A DNA stretch of 64,000 nt from an uncultured Alphaproteobacteria bacterium (lineage in GTDB: Bacteria > Pseudomonadota > Alphaproteobacteria > Micropepsales > Micropepsaceae): contig CADECX010000008.1 in NCBI GenBank assembly GCA_902825865.1, positions 1 through 64,000 on the forward strand. Direction: 5' to 3'. The notes under the pieces are model-generated. The model ran no database searches. It saw only the letters and a program-made list of their open reading frames with translations, and was not told the DNA's origin. How positions within the stretch are numbered: the stretch's first letter is position 1; each line of letters opens with the position of its first letter. Both the position numbers and the translations under genes were made by a program. This document shows positions 47,945 to 56,345 of this stretch, piece by piece.

Positions 47945-49231
47945 TTACGGATTGATGCGGCTGCCCCCGACCACACCCTTCTTGACCAGGTCGCTGAGCT
48001 TGATCATCCCCTTATAGGTGAACTTCTGCACCCGCTGACCGCGATAGGTCTCGGTGGTGTAGATGTCGCCCTTGGAATTGGTGACGATGCTGTGCACGGC
48101 ATAGAACTGTCCCGGCTGACGGCCGCCGCCGCCGAACCAATAGAGCTCCTTCATGCTGGCGCGGTCGAAGACATGCACCGTGGCATTGGCGCCGTCCGAC
48201 ACATACATGAACTTCTGCTGCGGATCCTTGGAGAAGGCGATTTCCCAGGCCGAGCCGTCGCCACGCGTCTCGGGCTTCAAGATGTGCTGGCGCAGATAGG
48301 TGCCATCCATCTTGAACACCTGGATGCGGTTGTTGGTGCGGTCGCAGGCATAGACCAGCCCGTCATTGGAAGGCTGGGCGCAATGCATCGGATTGCCGAA
48401 CTGCGGAGAGTTCACATCGTAATGCGGAATCGGCTTGTCGTCGGGCTTTTTGCCATAGGCGCCCCACATGCGCTTGAACTTCAGGGTGGTGGCGTCCCAC
48501 ACCGAAACGCGCTTGTTGCCGTAACCGTCGGCCAGGATCATTTCGTTGCCAACAAAGCGGATCTGGGCGACGCCGCGCACATTCTCGGTGTCCAGGCTGC
48601 CTTTGCTGGCATTGGCCTTGCCTATCTGGCCGAGATATTTGCCGTCGGGAGAGAATTTCACGATGAAGCTGTCATGATACTTGCCGACCCCGCCACCGGC
48701 ATAAAGCGGCGGCGCCGCGGCAGGCGTCTCGGCGAACTGTGCCGCACTGCCCGCCGGCGGCCGCGGCTGGTAGCCGCCATTGCCGCCCAGCCAGATATTG
48801 CCGTCCGGGCCGACGGTGATGCCGTGGTTGGAACTGGGCCAGTCATGGCCATTGCCCCGCACCTGATCGCGGCCCCAGGACTTCTTCAAATTACCGGCGG
48901 GGTCGAACTGCAAAACGTCGGGCGCCGCTATGCAGCAATCCGCTTCCTTGCGGGCGGCATAGGATTCTTTTTGCTCCAAAGTCTGGGGACGGTGGAAAAC
49001 CCAGACATTGTCCTGCTTGTCCACGTCCAACCCGATGGTCATGGCCAGGATCCAGTGATTGGGCAGCGGCTTGGGCCAATAGGGATCGACCACGAACCAG
49101 GGCACCATCACATCGCCGGCCGCCTGGGCCTGAGCCGCACCCCGGTTCAGCAGCAAGGGCGCGGTCGCGGCGGCAAGCGCGGCGCAGGCCACTCCCATCA
49201 GGAATTTCTTGGAACCGATGCGTTTTTTCAT
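47945..49231 (-). CDS. Secreted NHL-type beta-propeller protein
   Basis: 428 aa with a Sec signal peptide (to about residue 37) and a series of propeller blades, each with a GNIWLGGNGG-, NRIQVFKMDG- or GDIYTTETYRGQRVQKF-like strand. The start of the mature region (PWFVVDPYWPKPLPNHWILA) is typical of a family of periplasmic NHL-repeat proteins found with PQQ or GMC enzymes. Enzymatic role unknown; scaffold or lyase activity is possible. First gene of the four-gene minus-strand run that includes the GMC enzyme. GGGGAG precedes the ATG. Confidence 0.82.
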   Translation of the reverse strand: MKKRIGSKKFLMGVACAALAAATAPLLLNRGAAQAQAAGDVMVPWFVVDPYWPKPLPNHWILAMTIGLDVDKQDNVWVFHRPQTLEQKESYAARKEADCCIAAPDVLQFDPAGNLKKSWGRDQVRGNGHDWPSSNHGITVGPDGNIWLGGNGGYQPRPPAGSAAQFAETPAAAPPLYAGGGVGKYHDSFIVKFSPDGKYLGQIGKANASKGSLDTENVRGVAQIRFVGNEMILADGYGNKRVSVWDATTLKFKRMWGAYGKKPDDKPIPHYDVNSPQFGNPMHCAQPSNDGLVYACDRTNNRIQVFKMDGTYLRQHILKPETRGDGSAWEIAFSKDPQQKFMYVSDGANATVHVFDRASMKELYWFGGGGRQPGQFYAVHSIVTNSKGDIYTTETYRGQRVQKFTYKGMIKLSDLVKKGVVGGSRINP

Positions 49232-49250
49232 GGATATCTCCCCAGCGCCG

Positions 49251-49267
49251 GGAGGGTAACACCCTCC
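49251..49267. repeat. Short hairpin in the leader of the beta-propeller gene
   Basis: GGAGGGT (49251-49257) and ACCCTCC (49261-49267) form a perfect 7-base stem with a 3-base loop, 20 bases before the start codon of the minus-strand beta-propeller gene. It could affect translation or message stability. Confidence 0.5.
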
Positions 49268-49417
49268 TCTGTCGCGCCGAGGCTACACAGGATTGCTGCC
49301 CGCGCCAACCCGCTCAATTTGGTGAGACTTTTGGCAATCCTTACGCTTGTGCAGCATGGCATGTGAGCGCTAATTCAGAGCGCCCAGGGTTTTGACAAGG
49401 CGAGTTGAGGAGTAACT

Positions 49418-50896
49418 GTGCGCGTCCTGATTGCCGGCTTCCAGCACGAAACCAACACTTTCGCGCCCTCCAAGACCGGTTATGACGATTTTGTCAGGGG
49501 GGGCGCCTTTCCAGCCCTGACGCGCGGCGCCGATCTGCTGGTGATGCGCGACATCAATATTCCCGTGGGCGGATTCATCGGCGCCATGAGAGATGCCGAG
49601 CTGGTGCCCGTTCTTTGGGCGGGCGCAACCCCCGCCGCCCATGTCACACAAGACGCCTTTGAGCGTATCGCCCAGGAGATCACCGCAGCGGCGGACGGAC
49701 GCATCGATGCCATCTATCTCGATCTTCACGGCGCCATGGTGTGCGAGCATCTCGACGATGGCGAAGGCGAATTGCTTGGGCGATTGCGCCGCGCCGTTGG
49801 TCCGCGCGTTCCGATTGTCGCCAGCCTGGACCTGCACGCCAATGTGACGCACAAGATGCTGACCGAGGCCGATGCCCTGGTCGCCTATCGCACCTACCCG
49901 CATGTCGACATGGCCGAAACCGGGGATCGCGCGGCGTTTCTGCTGCGGAAAATTCTGCAACGCGGCAATGCGCTCTATCGGGCGTCTCGCCAGATGCCTT
50001 TTCTGATTCCGCTTAACGGCATGTGCACCTTGATGGAGCCCGCCAGCGCCATCTATCAGGCGATGGCGGCGTCCGAAGGCAAGCAGGGCGTTTCCCTGTC
50101 CTTCGCCATGGGCTTTCCGGCGGCGGATTTCCCCGAATGCGGCCCGATGGTGTGGGGCTATGGCGATGGCGAAAGCGTCGAGCGGGAAGTCGGCGCGATT
50201 GCCGATCAGGTCATTGCCCGCGAAGCAGATTGGGCCATACCGCTGCTCGCGCCCGAGGAGGCCGTACGCAAAGCCATGGCCATCGCCGCAACCGCCAGCC
50301 GCCCGGTGGTGATTGCCGATACCCAGGACAATCCGGGCGGCGGGGGCGACTCCGACACAACCGGCATGCTGCGCGCGCTGCTGGCCTGCGGCGCACAAGA
50401 TGCGGCGTTGGGACTGATGGTCGATCCGGCAGCGGCAGCGGCAGCGCATGCGGCGGGTGTCGGCGCACAGATCACCATCGGTCTGGGCGGCCATTCCGGT
50501 GTCGCGGGTGACGCGCCCTTTGAGGCGACCTATCGCGTGGAACAATTGTCGGACGGGGTTTGCCAGTATGGCGGCCCGATGATGCACGGCAAATGGAGCG
50601 GCGTCGGCCCTTCCGCGCGGCTCTCGCTGGGCGGCGTACAGATCGTGGTTTCGACCCATAAAGACCAGATGCTGGACCGCAATCTTTACCGGATGGCGGG
50701 TGTGGAACCGGAGCGGATGAAAATCCTGGTCAACAAAAGCTCGGTGCATTTCAGGGCCGATTTCCAGCACATCGCCGAAGCCGTGCTGGTTGCCAAGGCG
50801 CCCGGCCCGCTGCTCGCCGACCCGGCCGACTATCCCTGGACCCGGCTACGCAAGGGCTTGCGTCTGAGGCCCTTGGGACCGGCATTTTCGGGATAG
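49418..50896 (+). CDS. M81-family metallopeptidase (MlrC/microcystinase C-like)
   Basis: 492 aa. N-terminal MlrC domain starting RVLIAGFQHETNTFAPSKTG, with metal-ligand stretches LDLHGAMV near 106 and SLDLHANVTHKM near 137-148; C-terminal MlrC domain with DTQDNPGGGGDSDTTGML near 308-325. Known members cut the linear tetrapeptide from microcystin, but most act on unknown small peptides. GTG start behind TTGAGGAG. It stands ahead of the aldehyde dehydrogenase by 140 bases; co-transcription is uncertain. Confidence 0.9.
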   Translation: MRVLIAGFQHETNTFAPSKTGYDDFVRGGAFPALTRGADLLVMRDINIPVGGFIGAMRDAELVPVLWAGATPAAHVTQDAFERIAQEITAAADGRIDAIYLDLHGAMVCEHLDDGEGELLGRLRRAVGPRVPIVASLDLHANVTHKMLTEADALVAYRTYPHVDMAETGDRAAFLLRKILQRGNALYRASRQMPFLIPLNGMCTLMEPASAIYQAMAASEGKQGVSLSFAMGFPAADFPECGPMVWGYGDGESVEREVGAIADQVIAREADWAIPLLAPEEAVRKAMAIAATASRPVVIADTQDNPGGGGDSDTTGMLRALLACGAQDAALGLMVDPAAAAAAHAAGVGAQITIGLGGHSGVAGDAPFEATYRVEQLSDGVCQYGGPMMHGKWSGVGPSARLSLGGVQIVVSTHKDQMLDRNLYRMAGVEPERMKILVNKSSVHFRADFQHIAEAVLVAKAPGPLLADPADYPWTRLRKGLRLRPLGPAFSG

Positions 50897-51036
50897 TTTC
50901 GATTGCGCTGCAATATGACTGGCCCACGAAATGTGATCGGCATTTGCCTTCCCGTCTGGTAGCGTAACCCTCGATAAAATGACCGGCGCGCGAAGGGCCT
51001 GCGCTCCGGCAAGAAAACAAGAACAGGGAGACGGAA

Positions 51037-52557
51037 ATGAACATTCACACCACCAGCACCTCCACGCTTGAACGGGTTCCGGCAGAGCTGCGCAAGTGGC
51101 TTTCGGTGCCGCGCCCCATGCTGATCAACGGCAAATGGGTTCAGGCGAAATCCGGCAAGGTTTTCGATGTCATCGATCCCGCCACCGAAATGCATCTGGC
51201 CACCGTCGCCGAAGGCGATGCCGCCGATATCGACGAAGCGGTGCGCGCCGCCCGCAACGCGCTGGACAACGGGCCGTGGGGCCGCATGTCGCCGTCGGCG
51301 CGCGGCCGCATCGTGCACAAGATCGGCGATCTGATCCTGAAATATCTCGACGAGCTGGCGCAGCTGGAAAGCCTGGACAATGGCAAGCCCTTCGCCGTGG
51401 CGCGCGTCGCCGACGTGCCGCTGTCCGCCGACATCTTCCACTATATGTCGGGCTGGGCGACCAAGCTGGAAGGCAAGCACATTCCCATCTCCAACCTGGT
51501 GTCGCCGGGACAATATCTGTCCTTCACCCGGCTGGAGCCGGTCGGTGTGGTCGGCCAGATCATTCCGTGGAATTTCCCGCTGCTGATGGCGGCCTGGAAA
51601 CTGGCCCCTGCCCTGGCGACCGGTTGCACCGTGGTGCTGAAAGTGGCGGAAGAAACGCCGCTGTCCGGTCTCAGGCTGGGCGAAATTCTGCAGGAAGCCG
51701 GCGTGCCGGACGGCGTGGTCAATATCGTGCCCGGCTTCGGCGAAACCGCCGGCGCGGCGTTGGCCAGCCATCCCGGTGTCGCCAAGGTCGCCTTTACCGG
51801 CTCGACCGATGTCGGCAGGCTGATCGTGCAAGCCGCCTCGCGCGACCTGCGCAAGGTCAGCCTGGAACTGGGCGGAAAATCGCCCAACATCATCCTGGAC
51901 GACGCCGATATCGAAGCGGCGATCGCGGGCTCCACCGCCGGGATATTCTTCAATCACGGCCAGTGCTGCAATGCCGGCTCGCGGCTGTTCGTGCAGGAAA
52001 AGGTGTTCGACAAGGTCGTATCGGGCATCGCCGCCAACGCCGCCAAGATCAAGCTTGGTGTCGGCATGGACGCCGCCACCGAAATGGGACCGATGGTCTC
52101 GGATGTCCAGCACGGCCGGGTAAAGGGTTATCTCAAGTGCGGGCTTGAGGAAGGCGCGCGCGCCGTGACCGGCGGTTCGGCGCCGGATGGGAAAGGCTAT
52201 TTCGTCAACCCCACCGTGCTGGTCGATACCAAGCCCGACATGAAAGTGGTGCGCGAGGAAATTTTCGGACCCGTTCTGGTGGCCATTCCCTTCAAGGAGG
52301 TCGACGAAAAGCTGATCGCCACCGCCAATGACACCATTTATGGCTTGGCCGCCGGCGTATGGAGCCGCGACATTGCCAAGGCCAACCAGCTTGCCAATGC
52401 CCTGAAAGCCGGTTCGGTATGGGTCAATTGCTACCATGTGTTCGACGCCGCTTTGCCGTTCGGCGGCTACAAGCAATCAGGCTGGGGCCGGGAAATGGGC
52501 CAGGCCGTGTTGTCGAATTATCTGGAAGCCAAGGCGATTACTTCGCGCATCGCTTAG
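51037..52557 (+). CDS. NAD(P)-dependent aldehyde dehydrogenase
   Basis: 506 aa, full-length ALDH. Cofactor region PWNFPLLMAAWKLAPAL near 171-187, Gly-rich FTGSTDVGR near 249, the general-base Glu in LELGGKSPN near 272 and the nucleophile Cys in NHGQCCNAGSR near 306. Cytoplasmic. It could oxidise aldehydes produced by the neighbouring oxidoreductases, but the substrate is not readable. AGGGAGACGGAA precedes the ATG. It converges on the lactonase gene across a REP-like doublet. Confidence 0.94.
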   Translation: MNIHTTSTSTLERVPAELRKWLSVPRPMLINGKWVQAKSGKVFDVIDPATEMHLATVAEGDAADIDEAVRAARNALDNGPWGRMSPSARGRIVHKIGDLILKYLDELAQLESLDNGKPFAVARVADVPLSADIFHYMSGWATKLEGKHIPISNLVSPGQYLSFTRLEPVGVVGQIIPWNFPLLMAAWKLAPALATGCTVVLKVAEETPLSGLRLGEILQEAGVPDGVVNIVPGFGETAGAALASHPGVAKVAFTGSTDVGRLIVQAASRDLRKVSLELGGKSPNIILDDADIEAAIAGSTAGIFFNHGQCCNAGSRLFVQEKVFDKVVSGIAANAAKIKLGVGMDAATEMGPMVSDVQHGRVKGYLKCGLEEGARAVTGGSAPDGKGYFVNPTVLVDTKPDMKVVREEIFGPVLVAIPFKEVDEKLIATANDTIYGLAAGVWSRDIAKANQLANALKAGSVWVNCYHVFDAALPFGGYKQSGWGREMGQAVLSNYLEAKAITSRIA

Positions 52558-52584
52558 CGCTGCTGTGAACTAACTAGCTCAACT

Positions 52585-52672
52585 CTCCATGGGCGGGCTT
52601 GACCCGCCCATCCAGGGCGATTGATACCGTCTTTGCGGCTCTGGATGGCCGGCTCAAGGCCGGCCATGGAGA
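52585..52672. repeat. REP-like inverted hairpin doublet (REPIN-like)
   Basis: Two 23-base hairpins in opposite orientation between convergent genes: ATGGGCGGG/CCCGCCCAT (52589-52611, loop CTTGA) and ATGGCCGGC/GCCGGCCAT (52645-52667, loop TCAAG). Flanks are also mirrored: TCTCC...CCAG outside and after the first, CTGG...GGAGA before and after the second. Likely also acts as a two-way transcription end. Confidence 0.75.
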
Positions 52673-52715
52673 AGAGGAAAAAAACCTCTCGATCCGAAAC
52701 GGCTTGGGCCTGAGG

Positions 52716-53567
52716 TCAATCGTACCAACCCGGCGCCTTCACGGCGTTCTGATACCAGTCGATCGCATGCCCGATCCAAAGCTGGGCACCGGTGCGCACC
52801 ATGAAGGCGTCCACCTTCTTGCGTGAGGCGGGAGTTTCCAGGCTTTGCTCGCGCTGGGGCATACGGCCCAGGGTCTTTTCCGCCGTGTAGTGATAAAGGT
52901 CGCCCGACACCACCACCCCGCCGGTGCGCGCCAGTTTCACATAGAGCGATTGATGTCCCGGCGTGTGGCCCGGGGTGGACAAAAGCACCACCTTGCCGTC
53001 GCCGAAGACATCGTGATCGCCCTCGATATACTGGGTCTTGGACTGGGCCAAAGCCGAATACCAGTTGCGGGCGGTGGCATTGGCGTTCGGGCCGAACATC
53101 ACGTCACGCTCGGCCTTGCGCGCCAGCCAGGTCGATCCGGCATAGTCATTCGCATTGCCGACATGGTCCCAATGGGAATGGGAAATGGCGAGATAGGTGA
53201 TCATGGCGGGTGTGACGCCGATATTGGCCAGCTCGCCTTTCAGGGTGACGGTCTTGAGCTGCCCCTCATAGCCCAGCTTGTTCTCATAGATCGGCCGGCC
53301 GACCTGTGCGTCGATCAGGCCGGTGTCGTACAGCAGCATTCCCTTGGGATGCACCACCAGGAAACAGGGATCGGAGAAATTCGGATCGGGGACATCCGCA
53401 TCGGTCACGCCGAAGCGCTCGGGCTGGTGCGAAATGATGATGCCGCAATCCAGCACATACAGCCGCACATCACTGACCTTGGGCGCGGGCGGCATTCCGG
53501 TTTGCGCCATGGAAGCAGCGCCACAAACCGCAACACCCAACACGGCCAGCACAATCCGTCGGAGCAT
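52716..53567 (-). CDS. Secreted N-acyl homoserine lactonase-like metallo-beta-lactamase
   Basis: 283 aa with a signal peptide (LRRIVLAVLGVAVCGAASMA, about 21 residues). Metallo-beta-lactamase fold: the H-x-H-x-D-H metal motif is ISHSHWDHVGN near 128-138, later ligands are in TPGHTPGHQS near 198 and SGDLYHY near 220. VLDCGIIISHQPERFG near 34-49 resembles the AttM/AiiA quorum-quenching branch. Substrate may be another lactone. It follows the ankyrin gene by 38 bases on the same strand. Confidence 0.85.
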   Translation of the reverse strand: MLRRIVLAVLGVAVCGAASMAQTGMPPAPKVSDVRLYVLDCGIIISHQPERFGVTDADVPDPNFSDPCFLVVHPKGMLLYDTGLIDAQVGRPIYENKLGYEGQLKTVTLKGELANIGVTPAMITYLAISHSHWDHVGNANDYAGSTWLARKAERDVMFGPNANATARNWYSALAQSKTQYIEGDHDVFGDGKVVLLSTPGHTPGHQSLYVKLARTGGVVVSGDLYHYTAEKTLGRMPQREQSLETPASRKKVDAFMVRTGAQLWIGHAIDWYQNAVKAPGWYD

Positions 53568-53605
53568 GGCGTGTCCCCCAATGTGGATCTAAGTGTAGGC
53601 CCGTA

Positions 53606-54970
53606 TCAGTGGTCGTTCTTACTCACGATACCGCGATCCTTCAGCAGCTGGACATAGAAGATACGGATGTCCTGCTGCCCGCCCCGGTTGATGAAATCGG
53701 CAGGCGAGTCACCCTTGGCGTTGGGAACGTCCAGCTTGGCGCCCTTGTCGGCGAGATATTGCAGCATCGGGATCGCCGTATCGGGATTTTTGTTGGCGAT
53801 GGCAAAATGCATGATGCTCTTGCCCTCGGGCCCGATCGCGGTCATGTCCGGATCCAGCTGCAGCACATACTTCATCGCGTCGAGATTTCCGCTTCCCGCC
53901 GCGGCCAGGGCCACGGTGGTGCCGTCGGCCGCCTTGACGTTCACCTTGGCGCCGCCATCGACCAATGCTTTCAAGGCCTCCGCTGAACCCGCTTCGGCGG
54001 CGAACACCATCGGCGGCTTGGCGACCGGCGGCGGCGGCGGCGGCCTTGTGCCGTCGGCACGGGCAATCTTGGAGCCCGCAACCTGAACCAGCGGAGCGGG
54101 CGGCGGCGCGGGCGGCGGCTCGGAAAGGGCATTGACCTCAACGCCCTTGGACAGGACCGCCTTGACCAAATCCGCATTGCCGCTCTGCGCCGCGACATGG
54201 ACCAATTGGCGTCCCTGGCTGTCGCGCTGTGTCAGATCGGCGCCGCGCGATACCACTGCCATGGCGAAAGGCACATTGTCGGTGGCGACCGCGGCTGCGA
54301 CGACCGACGTTCCGTCCTTGAGCACGCTTTTGGGATTGGCGCCGGCATCCAGCAGCGCCTGGGAGGCGGAGGGAACCTTGCTGCGCAGCGCGAAGAACAC
54401 CGGCGCGAAACCACCCTTCGAAACCGCGTTCACATTGGCGCCACGCGCCACCAAAAAGGTAATATTGTCGGTGCGGCCCCGGGCCGCCGCCCACATCAGC
54501 GCGGTCTGGCCGGAAGGATCGGCAGCCTCCACCTTGGCGCCCTTGTCGATCAACATTCCCAACGCTTCCGGAGTCGAACTGCCGGCGCACAGCGCCAGGG
54601 CTTCGATCCCGTCCAGCCGCGCGGAGCTGGCGTTGGCGCCGGCCTTGAGCAGGCTGGCGACGATCTGAGGATCGCCACGCTCGCACGCCAGGGTCAAAGG
54701 CGAGGCGCCATTGACGTCTGCGATATTGGGCTTGGCGCCCGCCGCCAGCAGCATGTCCACCGATTGCGCATTCTGGCGATCCACCGCCCAGGACAGAACG
54801 GTGGACTTGTCCGCCAAAGGCGCATTCACGGCGGGCTTTTTGGCCAACAAGGATTTGATGGCCACCACGTCATTGTTGCGCACCGCCTCCGCCAGACGGT
54901 TTTCCAGCACGCCCGCCGAAGCCGGCAGGCTGCTCAGCAGAATGAAACCCAGCCCAAATGCTTTTTTCAT
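53606..54970 (-). CDS. Secreted ankyrin-repeat protein
   Basis: 454 aa with a signal peptide ending near residue 19 (SLPASAG). Two blocks of ankyrin repeats (for example TVLSWAVDRQNAQSVDMLLA; QTALMWAAARGRTDNITFLV) are separated by a proline-rich linker (PPPAPPPAP and PPPPPPVAKPP, about residues 284-322). It would be a periplasmic protein-binding scaffold. It follows the DUF1552 gene by 31 bases and precedes the lactonase gene. DUF1592-DUF1552-ankyrin sets recur in soil bacteria, but their function is undescribed. Confidence 0.88.
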   Translation of the reverse strand: MKKAFGLGFILLSSLPASAGVLENRLAEAVRNNDVVAIKSLLAKKPAVNAPLADKSTVLSWAVDRQNAQSVDMLLAAGAKPNIADVNGASPLTLACERGDPQIVASLLKAGANASSARLDGIEALALCAGSSTPEALGMLIDKGAKVEAADPSGQTALMWAAARGRTDNITFLVARGANVNAVSKGGFAPVFFALRSKVPSASQALLDAGANPKSVLKDGTSVVAAAVATDNVPFAMAVVSRGADLTQRDSQGRQLVHVAAQSGNADLVKAVLSKGVEVNALSEPPPAPPPAPLVQVAGSKIARADGTRPPPPPPVAKPPMVFAAEAGSAEALKALVDGGAKVNVKAADGTTVALAAAGSGNLDAMKYVLQLDPDMTAIGPEGKSIMHFAIANKNPDTAIPMLQYLADKGAKLDVPNAKGDSPADFINRGGQQDIRIFYVQLLKDRGIVSKNDH

Positions 54971-55001
54971 GCCCGTAATTCTACCCGACTTTTTAATTCG
55001 A

Positions 55002-56345
55002 CTAGGCGTTGTAGGTGGTCAATCGGCCACTGCTGTCGCCAATGCTGTCGCATTGAACACCCAGCATATCCATCATGGAGAGCATCAAATTGGCCATGGG
55101 CGTGTCCTTTGGGGCCTGCACATGGCGATTGCCCTTGATCAGGCCGCCGGCGACGAGGGTCGGCAGATCGCGATGATCGTGATTGTTGGAATCCGCCAGG
55201 CTGGCGCCGGCCAGGACCAGCGTGCTGTCCAGCAGATTGCCGTTGCCTTCCTTGGTCTCGGTCATGCGCTTCAGGTAATAGGCCACCTGCGCCATATGCA
55301 GCGTGTTGATCTTGGTCAGCTTCTCGATCTTCTCCGGATCCTTGCCATGATGGCTGAGCGGATGGTGCGCATCCGGCACCCCGATTTCGGGATAGGAGCG
55401 CCCCGACACTTCGCGGCCGATCATGAAGGTCGAGACGCGGGTCAGATCGGCCTGCATGGCCAAAACCTGCAGGTCGATCATCATATGCGCATAATCCTCG
55501 AAGGCGTCCGGAACGCCGGACGGACGCGCATAGGCCGGCAGCACGGTGGCTTCCGCCCCGCCCTTTTCGGCCTTCTGGATGCGCTTCTCGATGTCGCGCA
55601 CCGAGGTCAGATATTCGTCCAGCTTGTGCTTGTCGCTGGCGCCGATCTTGTTGGAAAGACGCTTGGCGTCCTGGGCCACGAAATCCAGGATCGAAGCCTG
55701 GCGCCGCAGTTGCGCCAGCCGGCTCTTGGCATCCAGGCTGTCGCCGTCGCCGAACAGGCGCTCGAACACTTCGCGCGGATTGATGGTAATCGGCAGCGGT
55801 GTCGAAGCATTGCTCCAGGACAGGGTGTTGGTATAGGCGCAGCTGTAGCCGCTGTCGCAGCTGCCGACCAGGCTGGGAGGCTCCAGGCCGATTTCCAGTG
55901 ACGGGATCTGCGTCAATTCACCGAACTGCTGGGCCACCACCTGGTCCATCGACACGCCGGCGGTGATGTCGGCGCCCTCGGTTTTCTTGACATGGGTCGC
56001 GGTCAGGTAACCGCCGCAGCAGCGGCCATGGTCGCCGGCGCCGTCGCCCAGGGCTTCGGCCTGCACATGCGACAGGTTGGAGAAGACCGCGAACTTGTCC
56101 TTGTAAGGCTCAAGCGGCTTGAGGATCGGCGTCAGCTCATAATTTTCGCCGGTCGCGGTCGGCGTCCAATTCTGCATCATCATGCCGTTGGGCGTGTAGA
56201 TGACTTGCAGACGCTTGCGCGTGGCGGCGCCCAGTTCCAGCGCGGTGGCGCTGGGCACCATCGCGTCCAGCAGCGGCAGCGCCATCGTGGTGCCCATGCC
56301 GCGCAGCATCGCGCGGCGGCCAATCGGTTTCTTGGTGATCATCAT
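55002..56345 (-). CDS. DUF1552 protein with twin-arginine start
   Basis: 447 aa. N terminus IGRRAMLRGMGTTMALPLLDA looks like a Tat signal, so it is probably exported folded. DUF1552 features are RLQVIYTPNGMMMQNW near 45-60, FSNLSHVQAE near 88, and the C-terminal LVLAGASLADSNNHDHRDLP near 378-397; the family is related to sulfatase/phosphatase folds (DUF1501). The ATG overlaps the DUF1592 stop (ATGA), so the two are made together. Function of the pair is unknown. Confidence 0.88.
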   Translation of the reverse strand: MMITKKPIGRRAMLRGMGTTMALPLLDAMVPSATALELGAATRKRLQVIYTPNGMMMQNWTPTATGENYELTPILKPLEPYKDKFAVFSNLSHVQAEALGDGAGDHGRCCGGYLTATHVKKTEGADITAGVSMDQVVAQQFGELTQIPSLEIGLEPPSLVGSCDSGYSCAYTNTLSWSNASTPLPITINPREVFERLFGDGDSLDAKSRLAQLRRQASILDFVAQDAKRLSNKIGASDKHKLDEYLTSVRDIEKRIQKAEKGGAEATVLPAYARPSGVPDAFEDYAHMMIDLQVLAMQADLTRVSTFMIGREVSGRSYPEIGVPDAHHPLSHHGKDPEKIEKLTKINTLHMAQVAYYLKRMTETKEGNGNLLDSTLVLAGASLADSNNHDHRDLPTLVAGGLIKGNRHVQAPKDTPMANLMLSMMDMLGVQCDSIGDSSGRLTTYNA

